In this document: positions 34,233 to 42,998 of the stretch, piece after piece
Position numbering within the stretch: position 1 is the stretch's first letter
How the letters are laid out: each line of letters opens with the position of its first letter
NCBI GenBank assembly: GCA_002719675.1
Contig: PBID01000016.1
Location: 66,837-130,836, forward strand
From: Chloroflexota bacterium
GTDB taxonomy: Bacteria; Chloroflexota; Dehalococcoidia; Lucifugimonadales; GCA-2719675
Direction: 5' to 3'
DNA: 64,000 bases
Made by a program: the position numbers and the translations under genes
The notes under the pieces: generated by a model
What the model was told of the DNA's origin: nothing
The model's input: only the letters and a program-made list of their open reading frames with translations
Database searches by the model: none

Positions 34233-36531
34233 TTGTTTTATGTTTGTTTCCTTACGATCTATTAAAAAATCCAAAATTTCTTTATTTGTAATATTCTCTT
34301 TTGGGTTAATGTTTTTTAGTTTTGCAGATTTGGGTGCTGCTGGATGGAAATCTTTAGGACCTTTAGGAGGGACACCTTGGTCTATAGCTTTTTCTCCTTC
34401 ATTCGAACAGGATGGAAATATTTTTATCGGAACTAACAAGGGGATTTATAAATCTATTGATAAAGGAAGATCTTGGCGTCAATCTACAAAGGGAATTGGT
34501 AGAAAGCTAGTCCCAACTATTGAAATTTCTCCTAATTTTCAAGACGATCAAACTCTATTTGTAGGGACTGCTAGAGGGGAATTATTTGTTACACAGGATG
34601 CAGGAGAAAACTGGAAGATGGTTTTCAAAGGCCCAGAACTCCGATCGAATAGTTCTATGACTTCTTCTAGCTTGGAAGCAATTTCTATTTCTCCAAATTT
34701 TGCGAATGATAGTACCGTTTTTGTAGGAGTATTTGGCGGGTATGTTTATCGTTCAACGGATAGAGGACTTTCATGGGAACAGTTTAAGAAAGGATTAGAT
34801 AGTAAGTACACTCTTGCCTTAGGTATTTCTCCAAATTTTTCTAGTGACGGAACTCTTTTTGCTGGCACAATCGATAAAGGTATATTTGTTTCATATGATA
34901 GAGGTGAAACATGGAAATTCACAGGCGAAGGATTACCTGATAAATTTATTCAAAGAATTGTTGTTTCTTCTAATTATTCAAATGATCAAACAGTTTTTTT
35001 GGCAATGCCTGGTGAAGGATTGTTTATATCTAGAAACCAGGGTAAATCATGGGTAAGAACTGGAGATGGTTTAGATAACAACTATGTAAGAACTATAGAT
35101 TTGTCTAATAATTATTCAAATGATCAAACACTTTATGTTGGAGCTTCATTCGGAATGATTTTTAAGTCAGTGAATGCTGGTGAAACTTGGACAAGGGTTA
35201 ACGAAGCGAAAAGGGAAGCTATATATGGAAGGAATATACAAGATAAGCAAATTAGGTCTCTTGCTTTATCACCAAATTTTACTAATGATGGGATAATTTT
35301 TTCTGGAACATCTGCTGGACTTTTTTATTCAGATGATTCAGGTGTTAAGTGGGTAAAAGTTACTGAAGGTCTAACAATTTCAACAATTAGAACTTTATCT
35401 ATTTCTCCAAATTTTGTGAATGATGGCATTGTGTTTGCTGGCACCAATAACACAGGCATTTTTAAGTCAGTGAATGCTGGTGAAACTTGGATGCAGGCTA
35501 ATTTTGGTCTAGACAATTTGAAAATTTGGATGATTGATATTTCACCAGATTTTGTTAACGATCAAACGATTTTTGCTACTGGAAAAACTGGATTATATAA
35601 ATCTGTTGATGCGGGTGATTCTTGGGTACCTTTGTCCAGAGATTCTTTTAAAGGTGTTATTCAAGCGGTAGATATTTCAGAGAATTTCAAAGAAGATACA
35701 ACTTTGTTTATAGCTACAACAGATGGAGCATTTAAATCAATTAATGCTGGTGAAACTTGGGAAAATATTAGTGAAAATTATTTTCAAAGTAGGATATTGG
35801 AAATAACTTCTTCACCAAATTTTGCTAACGATAAAACAATGTATATAGGAACTCTAGGAGATTTTGTATATAAATCTGTTGATGCGGGTGATTCTTGGGT
35901 AAAAATTTATCATGAAACTCATTCTGATCTTTCAGTGCATTCAATTGATATGTCTTTAAATTTTTCTGAAGATCAAACACTGATAATTGGTACTAACTTG
36001 GGAGCATTTAAATCAGTTGATGGTGGTGAAAATTGGATCAATATGTATGAAGGATTGCCAGTTTCACATAAAATGATCTCTTCTGTAAAAATTGCGTCTG
36101 ACGGGACAATGTTTGTTGGATTACCTAATGAAGGTATTTTTAAAAGTGATGATTCTGGAAAATCGTGGGGTCAAATAAATTTTGGATTGTTTAATGACTA
36201 TGTATCTGTTATAGATGTTTCTCCAAATTTTGCGAATGATCAAATTATATATGCAGGTACTCTAGGTAGCGGTGTATTTCGAAGTAGTGAGTTTAAGGCA
36301 GCACCTGAACCTACTCCTATTCCAGTACCTCAAACTTTATATTTTAGTGAAGAATCTTGGAATACACTTGGTTACGTGTTTGGAATCTTGGCATTAATGG
36401 TATTTATATTAATTGTCATGTATAGGAAAGCCTTAATAAGACTTTTATCTTCTAACAAAGAAATTTCAGGAAATGCAACTTGGAATGAAATTTTGAAGAA
36501 TACTTCTTCAAAACCCGATGAAGATAATTAA
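34225..36531 (+). CDS. Exported, membrane-anchored Asp-box propeller protein with 14 repeats
   Basis: 768 residues. The start overlaps the dapA stop; ATG 34240 is a possible alternative. A signal peptide (KKSKISLFVIFSFGLMFFSF) precedes 14 units of about 48 residues. Each unit reads roughly S-P-N-F-x-N-D-x-T-x-F-x-G-T, then GIFKS-D-G-SW, the latter being an Asp box (SxDxGxSW). Unit 13 is degenerate. A Pro-rich linker (PEPTPIPVP) and one C-terminal membrane helix (about 712-730) follow, with a short cytoplasmic tail. Fourteen units could form two seven-bladed propellers; a sortilin-like single ring is another option. It would face outward as an anchored binding or enzyme domain. Function unknown; the dapA overlap is probably just packing. 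Confidence 0.82.
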   Translation: MCNCFMFVSLRSIKKSKISLFVIFSFGLMFFSFADLGAAGWKSLGPLGGTPWSIAFSPSFEQDGNIFIGTNKGIYKSIDKGRSWRQSTKGIGRKLVPTIEISPNFQDDQTLFVGTARGELFVTQDAGENWKMVFKGPELRSNSSMTSSSLEAISISPNFANDSTVFVGVFGGYVYRSTDRGLSWEQFKKGLDSKYTLALGISPNFSSDGTLFAGTIDKGIFVSYDRGETWKFTGEGLPDKFIQRIVVSSNYSNDQTVFLAMPGEGLFISRNQGKSWVRTGDGLDNNYVRTIDLSNNYSNDQTLYVGASFGMIFKSVNAGETWTRVNEAKREAIYGRNIQDKQIRSLALSPNFTNDGIIFSGTSAGLFYSDDSGVKWVKVTEGLTISTIRTLSISPNFVNDGIVFAGTNNTGIFKSVNAGETWMQANFGLDNLKIWMIDISPDFVNDQTIFATGKTGLYKSVDAGDSWVPLSRDSFKGVIQAVDISENFKEDTTLFIATTDGAFKSINAGETWENISENYFQSRILEITSSPNFANDKTMYIGTLGDFVYKSVDAGDSWVKIYHETHSDLSVHSIDMSLNFSEDQTLIIGTNLGAFKSVDGGENWINMYEGLPVSHKMISSVKIASDGTMFVGLPNEGIFKSDDSGKSWGQINFGLFNDYVSVIDVSPNFANDQIIYAGTLGSGVFRSSEFKAAPEPTPIPVPQTLYFSEESWNTLGYVFGILALMVFILIVMYRKALIRLLSSNKEISGNATWNEILKNTSSKPDEDN

Positions 36532-36532
36532 T

Positions 36533-37819
36533 TCAAAATATTGGGTTTACAAGGATGGTTTCTTTTCGATGTGGACCAGTAGAGATTATGTTAATTGGAA
36601 TACCAATCAATTCTTCAACACGATCTACATATTTTCTAGCACCCAAAGGGAGTTTAGATATATCAGTTAGTCCAGCAGTTTTAGTAGACCAACCTGGAAT
36701 TTCTTCGTAGACTGGAGTGCATTTTTCAAGGATTGAAATATTTCCTGGAAAGTCAGTAACTTTTTCTCCTTCTAATTCATAATGAGTACATATTTTGATT
36801 GAATCAAAATTGTCAAGAACATCTAACCTGGTCAGCACAAGAGAGGTATAGCCGTTGATTCTAGCACTATATCTAGCAGCAACTGAATCAAACCATCCAA
36901 CTCGTCTGGCTCTTCCAGTTGTAGCTCCAAATTCTTGAGCGAGTTCTCTAATGAGTTCTCCTTGTTCGTTTAATAATTCAGTAACAAATGGACCTCCTCC
37001 AACTCGTGTACTATAAGCTTTGAAAACTCCAAGTACGATATCTATTTGAGAGGATAATAGTCCTAAGCCAGTACATGCGCCTCCAATAGTTGGGTGTGAC
37101 GAAGTTACAAAAGGATAAGTTCCATGATCTAAGTCTAAAAGGGCACCTTGTGCACCTTCAACAATTAAATTTTTATTAGATTCAATGGAATCATAAACAA
37201 TATGTTCTACAGAATCAATAAATGGAGTAAGGGTTTTTGACCAAGACAAACACTTTTGATGAATTTCATCAATAGAAACAGGTTCTTTTTTGTGTACATT
37301 TTGTATGATTGCATTATGATGAGTTAGAACTGATTCTAGTCTTGAAAATAGAGTGTCAACATCTTTGAAATCTGCAGCTCTTATTCCAATTCTTGCAGCT
37401 TTATCTGTATAAGCTGGCCCGATACCTCTGCCTGTCGTTCCAATAGCTTCGTTACCTTTAGCAATTTCGTTCAGATTATCTAAAATGACATGATAAGGCA
37501 TTACTATATGAGCTCGTTCACTAATTTTTACTCTATCAGATACATTTTGTTTTTTTTGTTCGAGCTCACTAATTTCTGATAAAAATACATCTGGATTAAC
37601 GACTACACCATTTCCTATTACACCTTGAACTTTAGGCCATAAGACACCTACGGGGATTAAGTGGAAAACAAATTTCCCATCATCGTTAATTACTGTATGG
37701 CCAGCATTATTTCCACCTGAAAACCTTGCAACAATATCAGTTTTTTCAGATAGATAATCAACTATTTTACCTTTCGCTTCATCTCCCCATTGACCACCCA
37801 AAACGGCACAAACTGTCAC
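36533..37819 (-). CDS. purA: Adenylosuccinate synthetase
   Basis: Joins IMP and aspartate with GTP, the first step from IMP to AMP. 428 residues, standard length. Motifs: GGQWGDEAKGKIVD (about 8-21), GGNNAGHTV with the catalytic His (about 35), TTGRGIGPAYTDKAAR (about 125), EGAQGALLDLDHGTYPFVTSS in pieces (about 218-238) and GFTTGRARRVGWFD-like GATTGRARRVGW (about 295). Starts with GTG, preceded by AAGGAG at 5 nt. It ends 1 bp from the convergent Asp-box gene stop. Confidence 0.96.
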   Translation of the reverse strand: MTVCAVLGGQWGDEAKGKIVDYLSEKTDIVARFSGGNNAGHTVINDDGKFVFHLIPVGVLWPKVQGVIGNGVVVNPDVFLSEISELEQKKQNVSDRVKISERAHIVMPYHVILDNLNEIAKGNEAIGTTGRGIGPAYTDKAARIGIRAADFKDVDTLFSRLESVLTHHNAIIQNVHKKEPVSIDEIHQKCLSWSKTLTPFIDSVEHIVYDSIESNKNLIVEGAQGALLDLDHGTYPFVTSSHPTIGGACTGLGLLSSQIDIVLGVFKAYSTRVGGGPFVTELLNEQGELIRELAQEFGATTGRARRVGWFDSVAARYSARINGYTSLVLTRLDVLDNFDSIKICTHYELEGEKVTDFPGNISILEKCTPVYEEIPGWSTKTAGLTDISKLPLGARKYVDRVEELIGIPINIISTGPHRKETILVNPIF

Positions 37820-38146
37820 TTCAACTCCTTAGTGTGTAGTATTAAGTATGTTTTAAAACAAGACCTGTTGGGGAGTATATCAGAGCTTTTCTTAAGTGGA
37901 AAGATTAGAATAAATTAATATTGATAAAGAATCTAAAATTCTTGAAATTTTTATATAGATTTCAATTTATTTATATATAATTTCTGTAAAAGTAAAAATA
38001 TTTAATTTCAATAATTTTTTAATCTTATTTAGTTTAGATTGATTTTTAATTGCACTTTTATTCCTATTTTAATAACATATTATAGTAAACGTGTTTATCG
38101 GGTTGTTTTTAAATTTTCTCTCGTTATTTAACAAGGAGATTTTCCT
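37820..38146. other. Divergent intergenic region, 327 bp
   Basis: Very AT-rich spacer between the divergent purA and GreA-fusion genes. It holds the GreA promoter candidate, the AAGGAG ribosome site at 38133-38138 and a small AGAAT/ATTCT inverted repeat near 37930. No convincing small gene or structured RNA was recognised. Confidence 0.5.
38050..38078 (+). promoter_or_regulatory. Candidate promoter of the GreA-fusion gene
   Basis: -35 TTGCAC (38050-38055), 17-bp spacer, -10 TAACAT (38073-38078). Each hexamer matches consensus at four positions. It would give a leader of about 60 nt. Confidence 0.35.
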
Positions 38147-38965
38147 TTGGTTGTAAATGAATTGGCTTCTGTGCAAGAAGTTATTATGTTGTATATAGGT
38201 TCTCTAAGTAAAAAAAGTAGAAATTCTGATTATTTACAGGAACTCTACAGGTTTTCACAGTGGTGTGGGCCTGATAAACAAATAGATAAGGTTTCTGCTC
38301 CTGAAATAGGCGACTATAATGAAAGCACTATTATTAGATTAGGAATTGAAAATTCTGCAAATCGATTAACAGAAGTTAAAAAACTATTGGTTTATGCTTA
38401 TAAAGAAGGATTTATCACTCAAAACCTTTCTCAGCACGTTAGGCTTAGAAGGCCTAGAAAAAATGTATCTTCAAAAAATTTCACAAACGGTAAATCTAAT
38501 TCATCTAACAAAGAGTCTTTGACTAAGCAAGGTATTGCCGAATTGAATCGTGAATTAGAATCTTTAAAAAAAGGGAGACAGCCAATTGCAGATGAAATTA
38601 AGAGAGCTGCTGCCGATGGAGATGTCAAAGAGAATGCTCCTTTAGAATTTGCAAGACAGGAAATGGGTAAGTTAGTTGCACGGATTGATGAAATCGAAAA
38701 TATGCTAGCAAATTATGGTGTAATTGAAGCCAATGAAGATTCCGATTTTATAAATCTTGGTTCTAAAGTTGTTTTACTGGATGTTAAATCAAAGAAAAAA
38801 GTGAAATACATGGTAGTTGCAGCTCCTGAAGCGAGGCCTTTTGATGGAAGGATTTCAAATTTATCCCCCATAGGAAAAGCTGTTTACAAAAAATCGGTAG
38901 GAGAAGTTGTTGATGTTAAAACTCCTAGAGGTTTGATTAAGTACGAAATTATAAAAGTTTCTTAA
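38147..38965 (+). CDS. greA: GreA-type transcription elongation factor with N-terminal integrase SAM-like domain
   Basis: 272 residues against about 158 for normal GreA. The start is TTG, 8 nt after AAGGAG. Residues about 1-105 look like the core-binding (SAM-like) domain of tyrosine recombinases: FSQWCGP near 35-41, then LLVYAYKEGFITQNLSQHV (about 82-100) and the basic RLRRPRKN. A Ser/Asn/Lys linker leads to a full Gre factor (about 116-272). The coiled coil is ELNRELESLKKGRQPI, and the acidic tip GDVKENAPLEFARQEMG matches the GreA DxKEN that reaches the RNA polymerase active site to stimulate transcript cleavage. The C-terminal FKBP-like half follows (GKAVYKKSVGEVV). The added domain may tether the factor to DNA; that is inference. 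Confidence 0.85.
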   Translation: MVVNELASVQEVIMLYIGSLSKKSRNSDYLQELYRFSQWCGPDKQIDKVSAPEIGDYNESTIIRLGIENSANRLTEVKKLLVYAYKEGFITQNLSQHVRLRRPRKNVSSKNFTNGKSNSSNKESLTKQGIAELNRELESLKKGRQPIADEIKRAAADGDVKENAPLEFARQEMGKLVARIDEIENMLANYGVIEANEDSDFINLGSKVVLLDVKSKKKVKYMVVAAPEARPFDGRISNLSPIGKAVYKKSVGEVVDVKTPRGLIKYEIIKVS

Positions 38966-39027
38966 TGTCCTGTTTCATTCTTTGTGAATGTAATACGTAA
39001 TTTATTTTGCTTGGTTCGGTGTTTTTG

Positions 39028-41931
39028 ATGGCTACAGAACACAATCTTGAAGAAATCACAGAATTATCTCAGCATTTGGGTCGATTAATTGATGGCGAAG
39101 TGAAATTTGATCAAGTGACTCGGATGATATATTCAACTGATGCAAGTATTTATCAGATTGAACCATTAGGAGTAGTAATACCGCGTTCTGTTGAAGATGT
39201 AATTGCAACCATTGAGACTGCAATTAATTTTAATGTTCCTGTTTTACCTAGAGGTGGAGGAACAAGTCTTGCTGGTCAGACAATTGGTAGATCTATTGTA
39301 ATTGATTTTTCTAAATATTTGAATAATGTAATTGAAATCAATCAAGAAGAAAAATGGGCTAGAGTTCAGCCAGGAATTATTTTAGATGAATTAAATCATC
39401 AAATTAGAGATTTAAACCTGTTATTTTCTCCAGATCCTAGTACAAGTAGTAGGGGGAATGTGGGTGGAGCTATAGGAAATAATTCATGTGGGGCTCATTC
39501 TATTGTATGGGGTAAAACGGTAGATAATGTTATTGAACTTAATGGAGTTTTGTCAAATGGAGACCAAGTAAAATTCACAGAATTATCTGGTTCAGATTTC
39601 GACTTAAAAATGGATGGAAAATCTTTTGAATCAGAGATTTACAGGAAATTATCTTCTGTTATCGCTAGCAATAAAGAAGAAATAACTAATAGGTTCCCTA
39701 AAATTCAAAGAAGAGTGTCTGGATATAATTTGGATGAATTGATTTCTCCTGGAAATCTTAATATGGCAAGATTTGTGACTGGTTCTGAGGGGACATTACT
39801 TACAATTACTGACGCAAAAGTAAATTTAGTTGAAATTCCAAAAATTAAAGCATTAGGGGTTATACATTTTGATGATATGTTCAAATCAATGGAAGCTACT
39901 CCTTTGGTTTTAGAGTCAAAGCCTTCTGCAGTTGAAATGATTGGAGAAATGATTCTTAAACAGGCAAAATCTAATATTGTGTATTCTAAGATGATGGACT
40001 TTATTGATGGAGAGCCACAGTCTTTGTTAGTAGTTGAATACACAGGAGATTCATTCTCAGAAATTGACTCTAAACTAAATTCTTTGGAGAATTTAATCAA
40101 GTCCAAGAGATTAGGTTATTCTGTAGTAAGATTATTGTCAAATTCTGACCAAAATAAAGTCTGGAATGTTCGTAAAGCTGGGTTGGGTTTAATGATGAAT
40201 TCTCCTGGCGATGCTAAACCGATACCTTTTGTAGAAGATACAGCTGTAGATCCTCAATTATTACCCGAATTTGTTAGAAAATTTGATTTAATTGTTAAAG
40301 AAAATGGTACTACAGCAGGATATTATGGACATGCTAGTGTAGGTTGTTTACATATTAGACCGGTAATAAATTTGAAAAATCAAGTTGGTGTAGATCAAAT
40401 GACTTCTATTGCAGATTCTGTTAGTGATCTTGTACTAGAATTTGGTGGGTCATTGAGTGGAGAACATGGCGATGGATTAGTTAGAAGCTCTTTTAATAAG
40501 AAGATGTTTGGTTCAAAAATTTACAACGCTTTTAATGATGTAAAATTGGCATTTGACCCGAATAATATCATGAATCCTGGAAAAATTGTGGATTCTCAAT
40601 CTATCCAAGAAAATTTGAAGATAGGACCAAATTATAAGCCTGAACATATCAAAACGAATTTCAATTTTCATAAAGAAAATGGTTTTAATTCTGCGATTGA
40701 GATGTGTAATGGCCAAGGTGCTTGCAAAAAAATTACTGGCGGTACAATGTGTCCGTCATATATGGTTACGAGAGATGAAGAACATTCTACAAGAGGTAGA
40801 GCAAATGCATTAAGAGGTTATATATCAGGGGAATTGACTGCAGAAAATTCTATGGATAGAATTCGAGAAGTTTTGGATTTATGTTTAGAGTGTAAAGCTT
40901 GTAAATCTGAATGTCCATCAAATGTTGATATGACTAAATTGAAATATGAATTTTTACATCAATATCATCAAAATAAGAGATATTCATTACGAGATTTTAT
41001 TTTTGGAAATTTTCGAAAATTTGCGCAATATGGTTCCGTTATGGCGCCAATTTCTAATTGGGTTATGCGTAATGATATATTCAGAAAAATTTTATTTAGT
41101 TTTATAGGTATTGACCATAGGAGAAAGATTCCTGCATTTGCTCAACATTCATTCACTAATTGGTATCAAAATAATAGGAATATTTTTGGGCCTCATAAGA
41201 AAAATTCAACAAAGGTAATTCTTTTTCCAGACACTTTTACTAATTATAATCACCCAGAGATTGGTATAAATACATATAAAGTTTTGGTTTCTTTAGGATA
41301 TGAAGTAGTAGTCCCTGAATTAAAGTGTTGCGGCAAGCCATTATTATCTAAAGGAATGTTGCCAAAAGCAAAATCTTTAGCAAGTGAAAATATAAAGATT
41401 TTATCTCAAATAATCGATGATGATTCAGTGATTGTTGGGATCGAGCCTAGTTGTTTGTTGACAATTTTTGATGATTATCCAGATTTGTTAAATCAAGATT
41501 TAGAAATCAAAAATATTATAAATAAAGTGATGTTGGTAGGAGATTTGATAGTCAGAGATTTTTCTAAAGGATTGCCAGATAAATTGTTTAAAGCTGTGGA
41601 CAGTAAAGTTTTATTTCATGGTCATTGTCATCAAAAATCATTGTTTGGTACTAGTAAAATTAATCAATTGTTAAATTTATTACCTTCTATCGTTGTTGAA
41701 GAGATTCAATCAGGTTGTTGTGGAATGGCTGGGACATTTGGGTTTGAATCCGAGCATTATGAAATTTCCATAAAAATGGCTAAGAAAAATTTGGTAGATA
41801 AGATTAAGAGTCAATCGGGAGATTTTTTACTAGTTAGTGACGGAATATCTTGTAGACAACAAATCGATCATACACTTGGAATCAAATCATTGCACGCTAT
41901 GGATCTTTTTGCTTCTTTGTTAATTGATTAA
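39028..41931 (+). CDS. FAD-linked oxidase fused to Fe-S/CCG domain (D-lactate/glycolate dehydrogenase type)
   Basis: 967 residues from ATG 39028; in-frame TTGs at 39007 and 39025 are alternatives. The N-terminal part (about 35-545) is a GlcD-type FAD protein: LPRGGGTSLAGQ (about 90), NNSCGAHSIVWGKT, SGEHGDGLVRSSF (about 480) and FDPNNIMNPGKIV. The C-terminal part is GlcF-like, with a CLECKACKSECPSN cluster (about 620) after an irregular C-x6-C-containing segment, plus two CCG motifs: CCGKPLL (about 765) and CCGMAGTFG (about 895). Such fused enzymes oxidise D-2-hydroxyacids (lactate, glycolate, 2-hydroxyglutarate) and pass electrons to a quinone or another carrier. Malate synthase G nearby makes glycolate attractive, but the substrate is unproven. 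Confidence 0.88.
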   Translation: MATEHNLEEITELSQHLGRLIDGEVKFDQVTRMIYSTDASIYQIEPLGVVIPRSVEDVIATIETAINFNVPVLPRGGGTSLAGQTIGRSIVIDFSKYLNNVIEINQEEKWARVQPGIILDELNHQIRDLNLLFSPDPSTSSRGNVGGAIGNNSCGAHSIVWGKTVDNVIELNGVLSNGDQVKFTELSGSDFDLKMDGKSFESEIYRKLSSVIASNKEEITNRFPKIQRRVSGYNLDELISPGNLNMARFVTGSEGTLLTITDAKVNLVEIPKIKALGVIHFDDMFKSMEATPLVLESKPSAVEMIGEMILKQAKSNIVYSKMMDFIDGEPQSLLVVEYTGDSFSEIDSKLNSLENLIKSKRLGYSVVRLLSNSDQNKVWNVRKAGLGLMMNSPGDAKPIPFVEDTAVDPQLLPEFVRKFDLIVKENGTTAGYYGHASVGCLHIRPVINLKNQVGVDQMTSIADSVSDLVLEFGGSLSGEHGDGLVRSSFNKKMFGSKIYNAFNDVKLAFDPNNIMNPGKIVDSQSIQENLKIGPNYKPEHIKTNFNFHKENGFNSAIEMCNGQGACKKITGGTMCPSYMVTRDEEHSTRGRANALRGYISGELTAENSMDRIREVLDLCLECKACKSECPSNVDMTKLKYEFLHQYHQNKRYSLRDFIFGNFRKFAQYGSVMAPISNWVMRNDIFRKILFSFIGIDHRRKIPAFAQHSFTNWYQNNRNIFGPHKKNSTKVILFPDTFTNYNHPEIGINTYKVLVSLGYEVVVPELKCCGKPLLSKGMLPKAKSLASENIKILSQIIDDDSVIVGIEPSCLLTIFDDYPDLLNQDLEIKNIINKVMLVGDLIVRDFSKGLPDKLFKAVDSKVLFHGHCHQKSLFGTSKINQLLNLLPSIVVEEIQSGCCGMAGTFGFESEHYEISIKMAKKNLVDKIKSQSGDFLLVSDGISCRQQIDHTLGIKSLHAMDLFASLLID

Positions 41932-42998
41932 CTGCTACTTAAGTCTAAAAGTTTTGTTTGCTGGAGCGAAACTTTTCCAAATTTGTCAGGGTATGTGTGG
42001 AAAAAACATAATATCTCATTTTTATTAATTTTTATCATATCTGGATACCCGCACAATGATCCTGGTTCGTGTGCAACATTGTCATCATCTGGCTCATATA
42101 GTTGTCCTATTTTGTCCCATGATTTTCCGTTGTTTTTGGATTGGCTTATCGAAATTCCCTTAGGGTTAAGATTTTCATTTCTATATGTACATATAATTGC
42201 ACCAGAAGAAAGTTGAAGAAGTTTTATATTAGCTCCTTGAAATCCAGTTTTTTTAGTTTTGGACCAAGTTTTTCCTCCATCAATTGAATATGAAGAAACT
42301 GAGTTTTTTGTAATATGTTCTCGTATTACAGATAAATAATGTGATTTTGATAATTGTAGAATATCAATATCACTGAAATTTCTATTTTCTTCTTCAGCAA
42401 TAATTATTGGAGTTTCAAAAGACTTATGAGGATATGAACTAAATGTGATTCCAGCATGCCAACCTTCATCTCTACCTTTAGTCCCCATACATGCCCACAT
42501 CAATTTGTTTGTGGAAGTTAAATGGGGATTACTAGTTCCATATAATTCAGTCCAGAATGGAAAAATTTTAATTTCACTTGTTTCTTCAGACCATGTTTTT
42601 CCCTGGTCGAAAGAATGCTTTGAAGTAGTATAAAAGCCACTGAAAGGCTCATCACCTCCTAAAGAATGGTCAATTTTTATTCGTCCAATAATCATTACTA
42701 AATGATCATCAGATATATGTGCTAGGCCACCCATAGAAATACAATCCCATCCAACAAAATTCATTACAGGCTTTGGAGTTGACCAGGATTTTCCAAAATT
42801 TTCAGATTCAGAAATCACTACAGTACTATTTTCAGAATCTATTGGTAGAAATTTACAGCTGAAAAGTAAAATTAATTTTCCGCTATCAAGTTTTATAATA
42901 CTTGGAGATTTTGGGCTTTCAAAATCTGAGGATTGGAATAAATTTTTTGATTCGACAAATTTTAACTTGGAATTCTTTAAAAAACTTGGATTCTTCAT
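41928..42998 (-). CDS. Sialidase-like Asp-box protein
   Basis: 356 residues. Four Asp boxes are visible: SENFGKSWS, SFDQGKTWS, SIDGGKTWS and SKNNGKSWD, spaced as in six-bladed sialidase-type propellers (BNR_2 family). No signal peptide is seen, so the protein is probably cytoplasmic. The Arg triad and nucleophilic Tyr of true sialidases were not securely located, so the family name does not prove glycosidase activity. The start overlaps the proS stop by 4 bases, suggesting coupling, and the stop overlaps the convergent oxidase gene by 4 bases. Confidence 0.78.
   Translation of the reverse strand: MKNPSFLKNSKLKFVESKNLFQSSDFESPKSPSIIKLDSGKLILLFSCKFLPIDSENSTVVISESENFGKSWSTPKPVMNFVGWDCISMGGLAHISDDHLVMIIGRIKIDHSLGGDEPFSGFYTTSKHSFDQGKTWSEETSEIKIFPFWTELYGTSNPHLTSTNKLMWACMGTKGRDEGWHAGITFSSYPHKSFETPIIIAEEENRNFSDIDILQLSKSHYLSVIREHITKNSVSSYSIDGGKTWSKTKKTGFQGANIKLLQLSSGAIICTYRNENLNPKGISISQSKNNGKSWDKIGQLYEPDDDNVAHEPGSLCGYPDMIKINKNEILCFFHTYPDKFGKVSLQQTKLLDLSSS

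Noticed and set aside
39705-40106. 133-codon antisense frame inside the FAD oxidase gene
   Set aside because: Shadow of a strongly supported gene; low-complexity composition typical of antisense frames.
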